Assembly (NCBI GenBank): GCA_041397825.1
Contig: JAWKVX010000004.1
Location: 186,001 to 250,000, forward strand
From: JANNSX01 sp041397825
Lineage (GTDB): Bacteria > Pseudomonadota > Alphaproteobacteria > Rhizobiales > Hyphomicrobiaceae
Length of the DNA stretch: 64,000 bases
Reading direction: 5' to 3'
Positions 1 to 9,020 of this stretch are shown here, piece by piece (the stretch's first letter is position 1; each line of letters opens with the position of its first letter). A program made the position numbers and the translations under genes. A model generated the notes under the pieces. That model worked only from the letters and a program-made list of their open reading frames with translations, did not search any database and was not told the DNA's origin.

Positions 1-941
1 CCGAGGTGCTGTCGGTCGAGGAGGCCGATCCAGGCCGCCCGGAGGCGGGCGAGGCGTTGATCCGCCAGACGGCGATCGGCCTCAACTTCATCGACGTCTA
101 CCACCGGACCGGTCTCTACCCGCAGGCGAGCATGCCCTTCACGCCGGGCATGGAGGGGGCCGGGGTCGTCGAAGCGGTAGGCGCCGGCGTCAGCGATCTG
201 AAGCCTGGCGACCGGGTGGCCTATGCCGGGACCCTCGGCGGCTATGCCGAGGCGCGCCGCATTGCCGCGACCCAGCTCGTGAAGATCCCGGACGCCATCG
301 ACGACAAGACCGCCGCCGCCATGATGCTGCAGGGCATGACGGTCGAGTATCTGCTCTGCCGCACCTTCAAGGCCGGGCCTGGGACGACCATGCTGTTCCA
401 TGCGGCCGCCGGTGGCGTCGGCCTGATCGCCTGCCAGTGGGCGAAGGCGTTGGGGGCCACCCTCATCGGCACCGTCGGCTCGCCAGAGAAGGCAGCCCTC
501 GCGAAGGCGCACGGCGCGTCGCATACGATCGACTACCGTAAGGAGGATTTCGTCCAGCGCGTAAAGGAGATCACCAAGGGCGCAATGTGCGACGTCGTCT
601 ACGATTCGATCGGCAAGGACACCTTCCCGGGTTCGCTCGACTGTCTCCGGCCGATGGGCATGTGGGTCTGCTTCGGTCAGGCGTCAGGCCCGATCCCGCC
701 GTTCAACATGGGGCTGCTCGCCCAGAAGGGCTCGCTGTTCGCGACCCGGCCGACGCTGATGGTCTACAACGCCAAGCGTGAGGCGCTGGTCGCCTCGGCG
801 ACGGCGTTGTTCGACATGGTGACGAGCGGCAAGGTCAGAATAGAGATCAACCAGACGTATCCCTTGTCGAAGGTCGCCGACGCGCATCGTGACCTCGAGG
901 CGCGCAAGACGACGGGCTCGACCGTGCTGCTGCCCGGCTGA
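1..941 (+). CDS. quinone oxidoreductase, MDR superfamily (5' end outside window)
   Basis: NADPH:quinone reductase-like member of the medium-chain dehydrogenase/reductase superfamily; the family reduces quinones with NADPH in the cytosol. The reading frame is already open at base 3 and reads as the usual early segment (PEVL-like, then EEADPGRPEAGEALI), so the true start and roughly 15 residues lie before the window. GLNFIDVYHRTGLYP and the Rossmann glycine motif AAAGGVGLIACQWA are characteristic of this zinc-free subgroup, and the zinc-binding cysteines of alcohol dehydrogenases are absent. It ends at a TGA at 939-941, three bases from the stop of the convergent dedA-like gene. The substrate cannot be told from sequence. 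Confidence 0.9.
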   Translation, partial: EVLSVEEADPGRPEAGEALIRQTAIGLNFIDVYHRTGLYPQASMPFTPGMEGAGVVEAVGAGVSDLKPGDRVAYAGTLGGYAEARRIAATQLVKIPDAIDDKTAAAMMLQGMTVEYLLCRTFKAGPGTTMLFHAAAGGVGLIACQWAKALGATLIGTVGSPEKAALAKAHGASHTIDYRKEDFVQRVKEITKGAMCDVVYDSIGKDTFPGSLDCLRPMGMWVCFGQASGPIPPFNMGLLAQKGSLFATRPTLMVYNAKREALVASATALFDMVTSGKVRIEINQTYPLSKVADAHRDLEARKTTGSTVLLPG

Positions 942-944
942 TCT

Positions 945-1490
945 TCACCCGCTTCCCATGAGCCACCCGAGACCGAAGATGCCGGGCGCCAGGAACACCC
1001 CGGCCCAGAGCAGCGACGAGGCGAGGCTCGCCGGGAGGAATTTCCAGGCCGGCATCTCGACGACGCCGGCGATTAGCGGAAGCGCCGAGCGGAGCGGTCC
1101 GAGGAACTTGCCGCCGAGAATGCCGAGCATGCCCCAGCGCTCGAAGAAGTTGTGCCCGTGCCGCCACCACTCGGGATGGCGCGCCAGCACGGGCCAATGC
1201 AGGATTCGCTGCTCGAAGGTGCGGCCGAGAACGTAGACGAAGCAGTCACCGCAAAAGGCACCGGCGGAGGCGGCGAGCCAGAGGTGCCAGAACGGCTGAC
1301 CGTTGGCACCTTCGGCGGCGCCGAGCGCGACCAGAATGACGGTCGACGGTGCGAAGAAGGCAAGAACAGGAACCGATTCCGCAAAGCCGAGGACGAAGAC
1401 CAAGGGCTCGGCAAAAGCATCATGGGTATGGACGAAGGCAAGGAGGGTGTCGATATAGCCCGTGATGGTCTGCCGGAGCGTTTCGAGCAC
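945..1490 (-). CDS. DedA family membrane protein
   Basis: Integral membrane protein of the DedA/VTT (SNARE-associated) family, 181 residues, the usual length. Recognisable family features are the re-entrant segment with ESVPVLAFFAPSTVIL near residues 38-54, the glycine-rich GDCFVYVLGRTFE, and the GGKFLGPLRSALPLIAG motif with its conserved Arg and Pro near residue 135. Family members are linked to lipid flippase activity (undecaprenyl phosphate or phosphatidylethanolamine) and membrane homeostasis; the specific lipid here is unknown. It is convergent with the quinone oxidoreductase and divergent from the flavoenzyme at 1675. Confidence 0.88.
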   Translation of the reverse strand: MLETLRQTITGYIDTLLAFVHTHDAFAEPLVFVLGFAESVPVLAFFAPSTVILVALGAAEGANGQPFWHLWLAASAGAFCGDCFVYVLGRTFEQRILHWPVLARHPEWWRHGHNFFERWGMLGILGGKFLGPLRSALPLIAGVVEMPAWKFLPASLASSLLWAGVFLAPGIFGLGWLMGSG

Positions 1491-1674
1491 AATCAGTTGT
1501 CCGTGTTGTCGGCTTGCCAGCTGGACGGAGCGGTCGCTTCATCCTGCACCCGCCTCTTAGCAGCTCAAATGGGGCGCTAGAAGCCGGCGGCAAGAGCAGA
1601 TTGACACAAGGCCTTGCCAGGGGGCGCGGCTCTTTGGATGATGCGCCCGACGCTATTCCTACAAGGAGCCTCTC

Positions 1675-4101
1675 ATGTCCGACCTCCCCTCTCACGCCCG
1701 CGTCGTCATCGTCGGCGGCGGCATCGTCGGCGTTGGACTGCTCTATCACCTAGCGCTCGAGGGCTGGACGGATGTCGTGCTGGTGGAGAAGGGCGAGCTG
1801 ACCTCGGGCTCGACCTGGCATGCCGCCGGCCAGTGCCCGCACTTCAATGGCTCCTACTCATTGACGAAGATGCACGTCTACGGGACGGAGCTCTACCCCA
1901 AGTTGCCGGAGCTGACCGGCCACGAGGTCTCCTGGCATGGCTGCGGTGGCATTCGCCTTGCGATCTACGACGCGGAGGTCGATTGGTTCAAGCGCGTGCA
2001 CGCCATGAGCAAGCTCCTGAACTACGAGGCGCATCTGATTACGCCCCAGGAGATCAAGAAGCACCATCCGTATCTCGAGACCTTCGGCGTCAAGATGGGC
2101 TTTCTCACGGTGACAGACGGTCACGTCGCCCCGGCCGATGTCACGAACGCCATGGCGGCGGGCGCGAGGAAGCTCGGCGCCAAGGTCTCGCGCCGCAACC
2201 GGGTGACCGACATCAAGCGTCTGCCGAGCGGTGAGTGGAAAGTCGTGACGGAGAACGGCGAGATCATCTGCCAGCACGTTGTCAACGCTGCCGGCAGCTA
2301 TGCCGATGTCGTCGGGAGTTGGACCGGCCACAACGTGCCGATCGCCAACATGCTGCATCATTATGTCATCACCGAGCCCCTCCAGGAGTTGATCGATCTC
2401 CAGAAGGAGCTGCCGGTTGTTCGCGATCCCTATTGTCATTCTTACCTGCGCGAGGAGACGAACGGTATTCTCGTCGGGCCCTACGAGCAGGAGACCGCGC
2501 ATACCTGCTTCGATGACGGCCTCTCCTGGGATTTCGAGAGCGAGCTCGTCGCACCCGAGCTTGACCGTCTGACGCCCTGGCTGGAGCGCGCGACCGAGAG
2601 ATTGCCTTTGTTCGGCAAGGCCGGACTAAAGTCGGTCATCTCTGGTGCCATCACCCACACGCCCGATGGCAATTTCCTACTCGGCCCCGCGCCAGGCGCG
2701 GCGAATTACTGGATGGCGGCCGGCGTTTCGATCGGTGTTTGCCAGGGCGCCGGCATGGGCAAGTACATGGCCGAGTGGATGGTGCACGGCGCGAGCGAAA
2801 TCAACATGGCCGAGTTCGATCCGCGCCGCTTCGGCGACTGGGCGACGCTCGACTTCGCCAAGCTCACCTCCGTCAACGACTACCAGCACATGTACACCTG
2901 CATGCCACCCGGCATGCAGCACGATGTGGGTCGCAAGATCCGCGTCTCCTCGCTCTATGACCGCCTCGAGAAGAAGGGCGCGCAGTTCGCCCAGATCGCC
3001 GGTTGGGAGCGCGCGCGCTGGTACGACACCAAGGGTGAGGGCGAGAAGTACAGCTATCGTCGAACGAACTGGTTCGAGCCGGTTCGCGCGGAGTGCAAGG
3101 CGGTGCGCGAGGCGGTCGGGCTGATGGATCTTTCGACCTTCTCCAAGTTCGACGTGACGGGCCCCGACGCCTATGCGTTCCTGGATCGTGTGCTCGCCAA
3201 CCGTATCCCCAAGAAGGACGGCGGTATCGTTCTTGCACATCTGCTCACCGAGGGTGGGCGCATCGAGAGCGAGATGACGGTGACGAGATTGGCGGCCGAC
3301 CGCTTCTATGTGCTGTCCGCGGCCACCGCACAGATGCACGATCTGTCGCTCCTGCGGAACGCCGTGCGCCCGGGCGAACGCGTGTCCATCACCGACCTCA
3401 CGGAGGCCTATGGCACGCTCGTGCTTGCGGGACCGAGATCCCGCGACGTGCTGGCCCAATGCACCAACGCCGATGTCGCCAACGCCGGGCTCAAATGGCT
3501 CAATGGCCGGGAGGTGGAGGTGGCGGGCGTCGCAACGCGCCTCCTACGCGTCGGCTATGTCGGCGAGCTCGGCTACGAGCTGCATGCGCCGATGGCAGGG
3601 CTGCCAGCGATCTTCGATGCGCTCATGGCGGCAGGCCAGCCCTACGGCCTCAAGCTCTTTGGTACCTATGCCATGAACGCCCTCCGCATCGAGAAGGCCT
3701 ACCGTGGCATGGGTGCCGAGCTGACGAACGAGATCTCGATGATCGAGGCCGACATGGAGCGTTTCGTCGACATGACGAAAGCCGACTTCATCGGCAAGGC
3801 GGCGACGATGTCGTCAAAACAGCAAGGGCCGCGGACGCGGCTCGTCTACATGTCGGTCGATGCCGGGGATGCAGACTGCTTGGGCGCCGAGACGGTGTAC
3901 CAGGGCAGCAAGCCGGTCGGCGTCACGACGTCGGGCGGTTACGGTTATGCAACCGGCAAATCGCTTGCCTTCGCCTATGTCGATCCGACGCTGACGGCGC
4001 CCGGCACCCAACTCGAGATCGACATCCTGGGCGAGCGGCGAAAGGCCCGCATCGAGGCTGAACCCGTTTACGATCCCGAGAATGTGCGGCTCAGGGGGTA
4101 G
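1675..4101 (+). CDS. FAD-dependent oxidoreductase fused to GcvT domain (dimethylglycine/sarcosine dehydrogenase-like)
   Basis: Large 808-residue flavoprotein of the DMGDH/SARDH family, which oxidatively demethylates N-methylated glycines and passes the one-carbon unit to tetrahydrofolate. The N-terminal FAD-binding half starts with VIVGGGIVGVGLLYHLA (residues 11-27); His49 in STWHAAGQ is the position that carries covalent FAD in characterised relatives. A DAO-type domain runs to about residue 390, followed by a GcvT-like aminomethyltransferase half (about 430-800) with AFLDRVLANRIPK and GELGYELHAP. The ATG at 1675 follows an AAGGAG ribosome site (ctacaaggagcctctc). The exact substrate (dimethylglycine, sarcosine or a related methylamine) is not resolvable. 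It overlaps the convergent DUF2939 gene by 11 bases. Confidence 0.88.
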   Translation: MSDLPSHARVVIVGGGIVGVGLLYHLALEGWTDVVLVEKGELTSGSTWHAAGQCPHFNGSYSLTKMHVYGTELYPKLPELTGHEVSWHGCGGIRLAIYDAEVDWFKRVHAMSKLLNYEAHLITPQEIKKHHPYLETFGVKMGFLTVTDGHVAPADVTNAMAAGARKLGAKVSRRNRVTDIKRLPSGEWKVVTENGEIICQHVVNAAGSYADVVGSWTGHNVPIANMLHHYVITEPLQELIDLQKELPVVRDPYCHSYLREETNGILVGPYEQETAHTCFDDGLSWDFESELVAPELDRLTPWLERATERLPLFGKAGLKSVISGAITHTPDGNFLLGPAPGAANYWMAAGVSIGVCQGAGMGKYMAEWMVHGASEINMAEFDPRRFGDWATLDFAKLTSVNDYQHMYTCMPPGMQHDVGRKIRVSSLYDRLEKKGAQFAQIAGWERARWYDTKGEGEKYSYRRTNWFEPVRAECKAVREAVGLMDLSTFSKFDVTGPDAYAFLDRVLANRIPKKDGGIVLAHLLTEGGRIESEMTVTRLAADRFYVLSAATAQMHDLSLLRNAVRPGERVSITDLTEAYGTLVLAGPRSRDVLAQCTNADVANAGLKWLNGREVEVAGVATRLLRVGYVGELGYELHAPMAGLPAIFDALMAAGQPYGLKLFGTYAMNALRIEKAYRGMGAELTNEISMIEADMERFVDMTKADFIGKAATMSSKQQGPRTRLVYMSVDAGDADCLGAETVYQGSKPVGVTTSGGYGYATGKSLAFAYVDPTLTAPGTQLEIDILGERRKARIEAEPVYDPENVRLRG

Positions 4102-4654
4102 ATGCGGCGGCTCTCAATGTGGCTTGCGATTGCGCCGGCAGCACATGTACTTCGGCAAGTATCCAGGAGAAGCCCGCACGCGTGAAGACCGCCCGGTAGC
4201 GCCGTGAGCGGTCGAGGCGATCGCGCACGTCGATCTCGAAGCTTGATAGTCCGGTGTAGGCTGCACGTTCGATGTTTTGAAGCATGCCACCCTGCCGAAC
4301 TCCAGCCGGTAGAGGCTCGCGCATATAGGCGATGAAGCCAGCAGGTGTGACCTGCTTGGCGAGGATTCGATCGACCAGGTAGGGAGCGAATGCGTCGCCA
4401 ATCCTGTAGCCGACGCGGCGCAATACGCCCATCTCGGATCGGCGTGCCTCGGCGTCTGCGATCATGACCTTACTGATCGAAGACTTCAGTGTGAAACGCA
4501 CAGCGCGCCAATCCACCGCCGCTTCGATCGCGGAGATATCGCCTTTGATGATCGACTCGTGCAGCCGGTAGGCGGCGATGAGTGGGGAGGCGGCAAAGAG
4601 TGCGCCAAGGATCAGACCGAGGGCCAAAAAGGCCGAACGGAGGGCATGCGCCAT
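4091..4654 (-). CDS. DUF2939 domain-containing protein
   Basis: 187-residue protein with an N-terminal hydrophobic segment (residues 5-27, SAFLALGLILGALFAASPLI) that could be a signal anchor, followed by a soluble domain with the AYRLHESIIKGDISAIEAAV signature of DUF2939. The family has no established function; the helical repeat-like start is typical. It is likely periplasmic and membrane-anchored. The gene ends inside the last codons of the convergent flavoenzyme gene. Confidence 0.75.
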   Translation of the reverse strand: MAHALRSAFLALGLILGALFAASPLIAAYRLHESIIKGDISAIEAAVDWRAVRFTLKSSISKVMIADAEARRSEMGVLRRVGYRIGDAFAPYLVDRILAKQVTPAGFIAYMREPLPAGVRQGGMLQNIERAAYTGLSSFEIDVRDRLDRSRRYRAVFTRAGFSWILAEVHVLPAQSQATLRAAASTP

Positions 4655-4791
4655 GGCGTTGATCGTCCCATTCCCGCTACGTCGCCGTCGTGATCACAAA
4701 ACAATGCGACCATGGTGTGGCGGACCGGTGGTTGCGTCGAATGCAATCCGTTAGGCCAGGACCATGGACCTTCGTCCTCGGCTTGCGGCCG

Positions 4792-5871
<1,080 letters not shown>

Positions 5872-5934
5872 GGATGAACCTTGTTGGCGCGTGCCGGAGT
5901 GGCGCGCGGGGGAGGCCCTATCTATGCCGTCCGT

Positions 5935-7080
5935 TCACGTCGGCGGCAATGGCGGCTGCTGGCTCGGCTCGGGGGGGGCGTCCTCGACGGTTGGTTGACC
6001 GGCGCAAACCGCCTTGAGCGCGGCCCAGTCGGCGGACGTCATGGCCGGCTCGGAGTCATAGGTCGCGGCCTCGGCCGCCAGCTTCGAGCGTTCCGGGCTC
6101 GGCGGGTGCGTGGAGAAGAGCTCGTAGGCGTCGGAGCCGTCCTCGGGCTCGTCGAACTCCTTGGCTAGCCGGTCGAAGAACTCGGCCAGCGGTTTTGGTG
6201 AGATGCGCGCCTCCTTGAGGATGCGCAAGGCGTGCTCATCAGCCTCGCGCTCGGCCGACCGCGAGTAGGAGAGCTCCAGCATTTGCGTGCCAAGCGTGCC
6301 GACGGTCCCGGACGAGCCGGTGAACACCAGCTCGGCCGCCGCCGCAATGCCGATGGCGCGCACCATACCGGCCTCGGGGTGGAGCTCGATGCCGTGCCCC
6401 ATCTCATGGGCGACGACGCCCGCCACCTCGTCGCCCGACTGGGCTTTCTCGATCAGCCCGCGCGTCACGACGATCTGCTCGCCGGGCAGCGCGAAAGCGT
6501 TGACGAGTTCCCAATTGACGACGGCGACGGTGAACTCGGCATCGGTGTTGCTCGCCGATTTGAGCTTCTGGGTGAGGGTTTGAAGAGCTGCGTTGCCCTC
6601 CGGGGCTTCGCAATAACCCTGTCCCTGCGTGAAGACCTGCAGCACCTGCTGGCCGGCGATCGTCCGGATGTCCTTGGGGAGCAGGCTGGCGACATAGGCC
6701 GCCGGCGACAGGTCGAGCGCGAGCACGGCGCCGGTCACCAAAGCGACAGCGGCCGTAACGGTGAGGCCGGGCCTGATGTCTCGCCACCGCTTCGAGCCGG
6801 CGGCAAGATGCGGGGCCACCTTCAAAAGCGCCGCCGCAAAGCCTGGGTCCTCAACGTAGATCGTCTGGCCCGGGTGATCGAGCGAGCGGAGCAAAACCTC
6901 CGCGCTGCTCGGCCACAGCGGCACGGAGGCCATGGTCCGATGCGGCGACCAGCGCACCGGCTCGGTCACTCCTTCCGGAGCGATCTCTAACGCATGGCCG
7001 AGGCGCACGAGCGCCCGATAGGAGCCCGCTGTCTGTCCGTCGCTCCAACGCGCCGCAAAGGTCGTGGTGTCCATGCTCAT
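5935..7080 (-). CDS. M48 family zinc metallopeptidase (membrane-anchored)
   Basis: 381-residue M48 metallopeptidase. The zinc motif HEMGH lies at residues 225-229 and the third ligand is the glutamate in EREADEHAL. An N-terminal cytosolic part precedes a hydrophobic segment around residues 103-125, suggesting a bitopic membrane protein with the protease domain outside the cytosol. Its start (ATG 7078-7080) overlaps the TGA of the upstream DUF898 gene in an ATGA arrangement, so the two are almost certainly translationally coupled. The open frame continues further upstream through the DUF898 gene, but the conserved protein begins at MSMDTTTFAA. The family degrades misfolded or periplasmic proteins; the substrate is unknown. 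Confidence 0.88.
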   Translation of the reverse strand: MSMDTTTFAARWSDGQTAGSYRALVRLGHALEIAPEGVTEPVRWSPHRTMASVPLWPSSAEVLLRSLDHPGQTIYVEDPGFAAALLKVAPHLAAGSKRWRDIRPGLTVTAAVALVTGAVLALDLSPAAYVASLLPKDIRTIAGQQVLQVFTQGQGYCEAPEGNAALQTLTQKLKSASNTDAEFTVAVVNWELVNAFALPGEQIVVTRGLIEKAQSGDEVAGVVAHEMGHGIELHPEAGMVRAIGIAAAAELVFTGSSGTVGTLGTQMLELSYSRSAEREADEHALRILKEARISPKPLAEFFDRLAKEFDEPEDGSDAYELFSTHPPSPERSKLAAEAATYDSEPAMTSADWAALKAVCAGQPTVEDAPPEPSQQPPLPPT

Positions 7081-8246
7081 GAGAAGGCATCCACATCGAA
7101 GGCGGTTGCAAGACCTTCGCCGCGCTTGCCGGCAGCGACGGTGGATTGCCGGATCGCCGGGAAATCGACGCCGCCCAATATTTCGAGCCGCTCCACGACA
7201 TAGCGGAGCCGGCGCGCCTGAGCCACCGGCGAAAGGATGCCGAGCGACAGCACGGCCAGCAGGAAGTTGCTGATCTGCATCCACAAGAGGCTCAACGCCG
7301 AGGCCCTGAGCTTGAATCCGGTGACACCGGCAAAGGTCGTGTTGTTCGTGAAATAGTTGAGCGTTCGGGCGAAATAGTGCGCGCCGAAGATCAGCACCAC
7401 CAGGCCGCCCATGGCGAAGACGCCGTAGATGCCGGCGATCTCCGTCCACTGGAGCGGCGCTGGCACCGGCGGCTGGCCGGTTTCCGCCGCTTCGACCGAT
7501 TCCTGAATGCGCGTCCAGGAGACCAGAGCCATGCCGCCGATGACGATGACAAATGCGATCAGGCCGCCGATCCACACGAGCACGAAGGGCGGATAGAGCG
7601 GCCCGGCCTTCCCCTTGTATTTGAAGGCCGTCTCGCCGAACCGCATGTCGTTCGTTAGCTGGCGATGCAGCAGGTTGCTCCGCCAGGGCGTCATCCATCC
7701 GGCTGTGAAGTAGTTGGCGATGAACGTCCAGAAGTAGTGCCAGCCGTAGAGCCAGTGCGAGCCGACGACGGCGCCTCGTATGCCGCGCCACTGCGTGCGC
7801 GTCAGCCGATAGCGCATGGCGCGATAAACCGCGGTGCCGATCAGGAGATAGATGAAGACCATGTAGCTGACGACCACGATCGCGCCGACGATCGGTCCGG
7901 CGATGGGACCGAGCAGATAGGTCGCCACATAGGGAACGACGCTGAAGGTGAGGATCGTCGGCACGGTGATGATGAAGAAGACGATGATGTAGCCGAGGAA
8001 CAGCTCGAGACCCGTGCCGGTATAGACGAAGGGCTCGCCGTTCATGCGGATCATCGACCAGATGCGGCGGCGGGCCTCCGTCCGGCCCCAGAATGAATAG
8101 ATGCCGAGCGTGAGGATGGTCAGCACGGTATTGAGAAGTCCCAGGCCCGCAAGAGACCAGGGCGAGCCCTCCCACGAGACGCGCACGGGCTCTCCCGTCG
8201 CCACGGGAGGCGCGATGGTCGTTTCGCCAATCGCTGGCACACTCAT
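7077..8246 (-). CDS. YjgN family (DUF898) multi-pass membrane protein
   Basis: 389-residue polytopic membrane protein with the DUF898/YjgN repeats: LGIYSFWGRTEARRRIW near the N terminus, paired hydrophobic segments, FARTLNYFTNNTTF near the C terminus. ATG at 8246 is preceded by a purine-rich AGAGGGGGC ribosome site; a longer reading frame to 8360 lacks such a site. Function of the family is unknown. It is the first gene of a two-gene unit with the downstream M48 peptidase (4-base ATGA overlap), suggesting the two act together at the inner membrane. Confidence 0.85.
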   Translation of the reverse strand: MSVPAIGETTIAPPVATGEPVRVSWEGSPWSLAGLGLLNTVLTILTLGIYSFWGRTEARRRIWSMIRMNGEPFVYTGTGLELFLGYIIVFFIITVPTILTFSVVPYVATYLLGPIAGPIVGAIVVVSYMVFIYLLIGTAVYRAMRYRLTRTQWRGIRGAVVGSHWLYGWHYFWTFIANYFTAGWMTPWRSNLLHRQLTNDMRFGETAFKYKGKAGPLYPPFVLVWIGGLIAFVIVIGGMALVSWTRIQESVEAAETGQPPVPAPLQWTEIAGIYGVFAMGGLVVLIFGAHYFARTLNYFTNNTTFAGVTGFKLRASALSLLWMQISNFLLAVLSLGILSPVAQARRLRYVVERLEILGGVDFPAIRQSTVAAGKRGEGLATAFDVDAFS

Positions 8247-8451
8247 GAAGCCCCCTCTGACGAGATGCGTCCGTTGCCGGTCGACACCCGCATATATCAT
8301 GGCGGCAGCGCCGCCGGGCAAGCGTCCGTTACCAATGTAAGACGCCCATGAAAAGCCCAACTCGAGCCAACGGAAGGCCGCCTTGCACCGCTACCTAACG
8401 ATCCAGAGCCGCCGGATATGCGGCGCGCCGTCGGTATCGAGGTGGCGACAG

Positions 8452-8760
8452 ATGCGAGTGGACGTGCGGTGGTTGATATTGGGTCTGCTCGTGGCGGCTG
8501 CGGGAGCGGCACCGGCCGCGGCTCAGTCGCTCGACGGGGGCTCGGCTGCCGGACACGGAGTTTCTGCCATCTTATCGGCATTTCCAGGCGGTCAGTCGCT
8601 GGCGATCACGACGATCTGCGTGGTCGCCGGCACGATCCTGCTCCGGCTTACCCGGTGGCTGGGCATGGTCCTGACGGCCGTAACCTGCGGCTTCCTAGCC
8701 GTCGTCCTGGTTCTCGCCGTCGAGCCGCAGGCGTTGACGCGACTGGTTCAAGCCTTGTGA
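8452..8760 (+). CDS. small membrane protein, function unknown
   Basis: 102-residue protein of unknown function. It begins MRVDVRWLILGLLVAAAGAA, a probable cleavable signal (Ala-rich site near residues 22-25), and then has two hydrophobic segments, AITTICVVAGTILLRL and LGMVLTAVTCGFLAVVLVLAV. I chose ATG 8452 because a GAGGTGG ribosome site precedes it; an in-frame ATG at 8383 would add 23 hydrophilic residues before the signal. I do not recognise a family. It is divergent from the DUF898 gene and upstream of ilvD. Confidence 0.6.
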   Translation: MRVDVRWLILGLLVAAAGAAPAAAQSLDGGSAAGHGVSAILSAFPGGQSLAITTICVVAGTILLRLTRWLGMVLTAVTCGFLAVVLVLAVEPQALTRLVQAL

Positions 8761-8920
8761 GGTTGCGGTGACGGTTCGATTAACTCTGATGCCCAAACAC
8801 CACAGGGGCGAGGCCGCCGCGCCGCGTTTGCGCCACAAACATTACCAATGTGAGGGAGGGTCGACAGTGTCAGGCGGCGGGGAGCCTGTCCGGTCGGAGA
8901 GAACAGCCAGCGCGGGTGCG

Positions 8921-8949
8921 TTGAGCCTCTCGAAGAGTGCGCCTAGACT
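8921..8949 (+). promoter_or_regulatory. candidate sigma-70 type promoter of ilvD
   Basis: TTGAGC (8921-8926) and TAGACT (8944-8949) are separated by exactly 17 bases and would start transcription about 65 bases before the ilvD ATG at 9021. Match to consensus is good for an alphaproteobacterium, but this is based on sequence only. Confidence 0.45.
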
Positions 8950-9020
8950 TGGATTTCCCTGCGGTCGCCGCGATCTGCGGCGGCGGGTTCATCCAATGGC
9001 GCGAGAGGCGAGTGGTACAC

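Noticed and set aside
1601..1635. TTGACA before the DMGDH-like gene
   Set aside because: A perfect -35 hexamer, but no acceptable -10 at 16-18 bases, so I did not call a promoter.
8329..8851. TTACCAATGT present twice (8329-8338 and 8842-8851)
   Set aside because: Considered as a pair of attachment or regulator sites. Ten bases only, no flanking similarity and no integrase, so chance or a minor promoter element is likelier.
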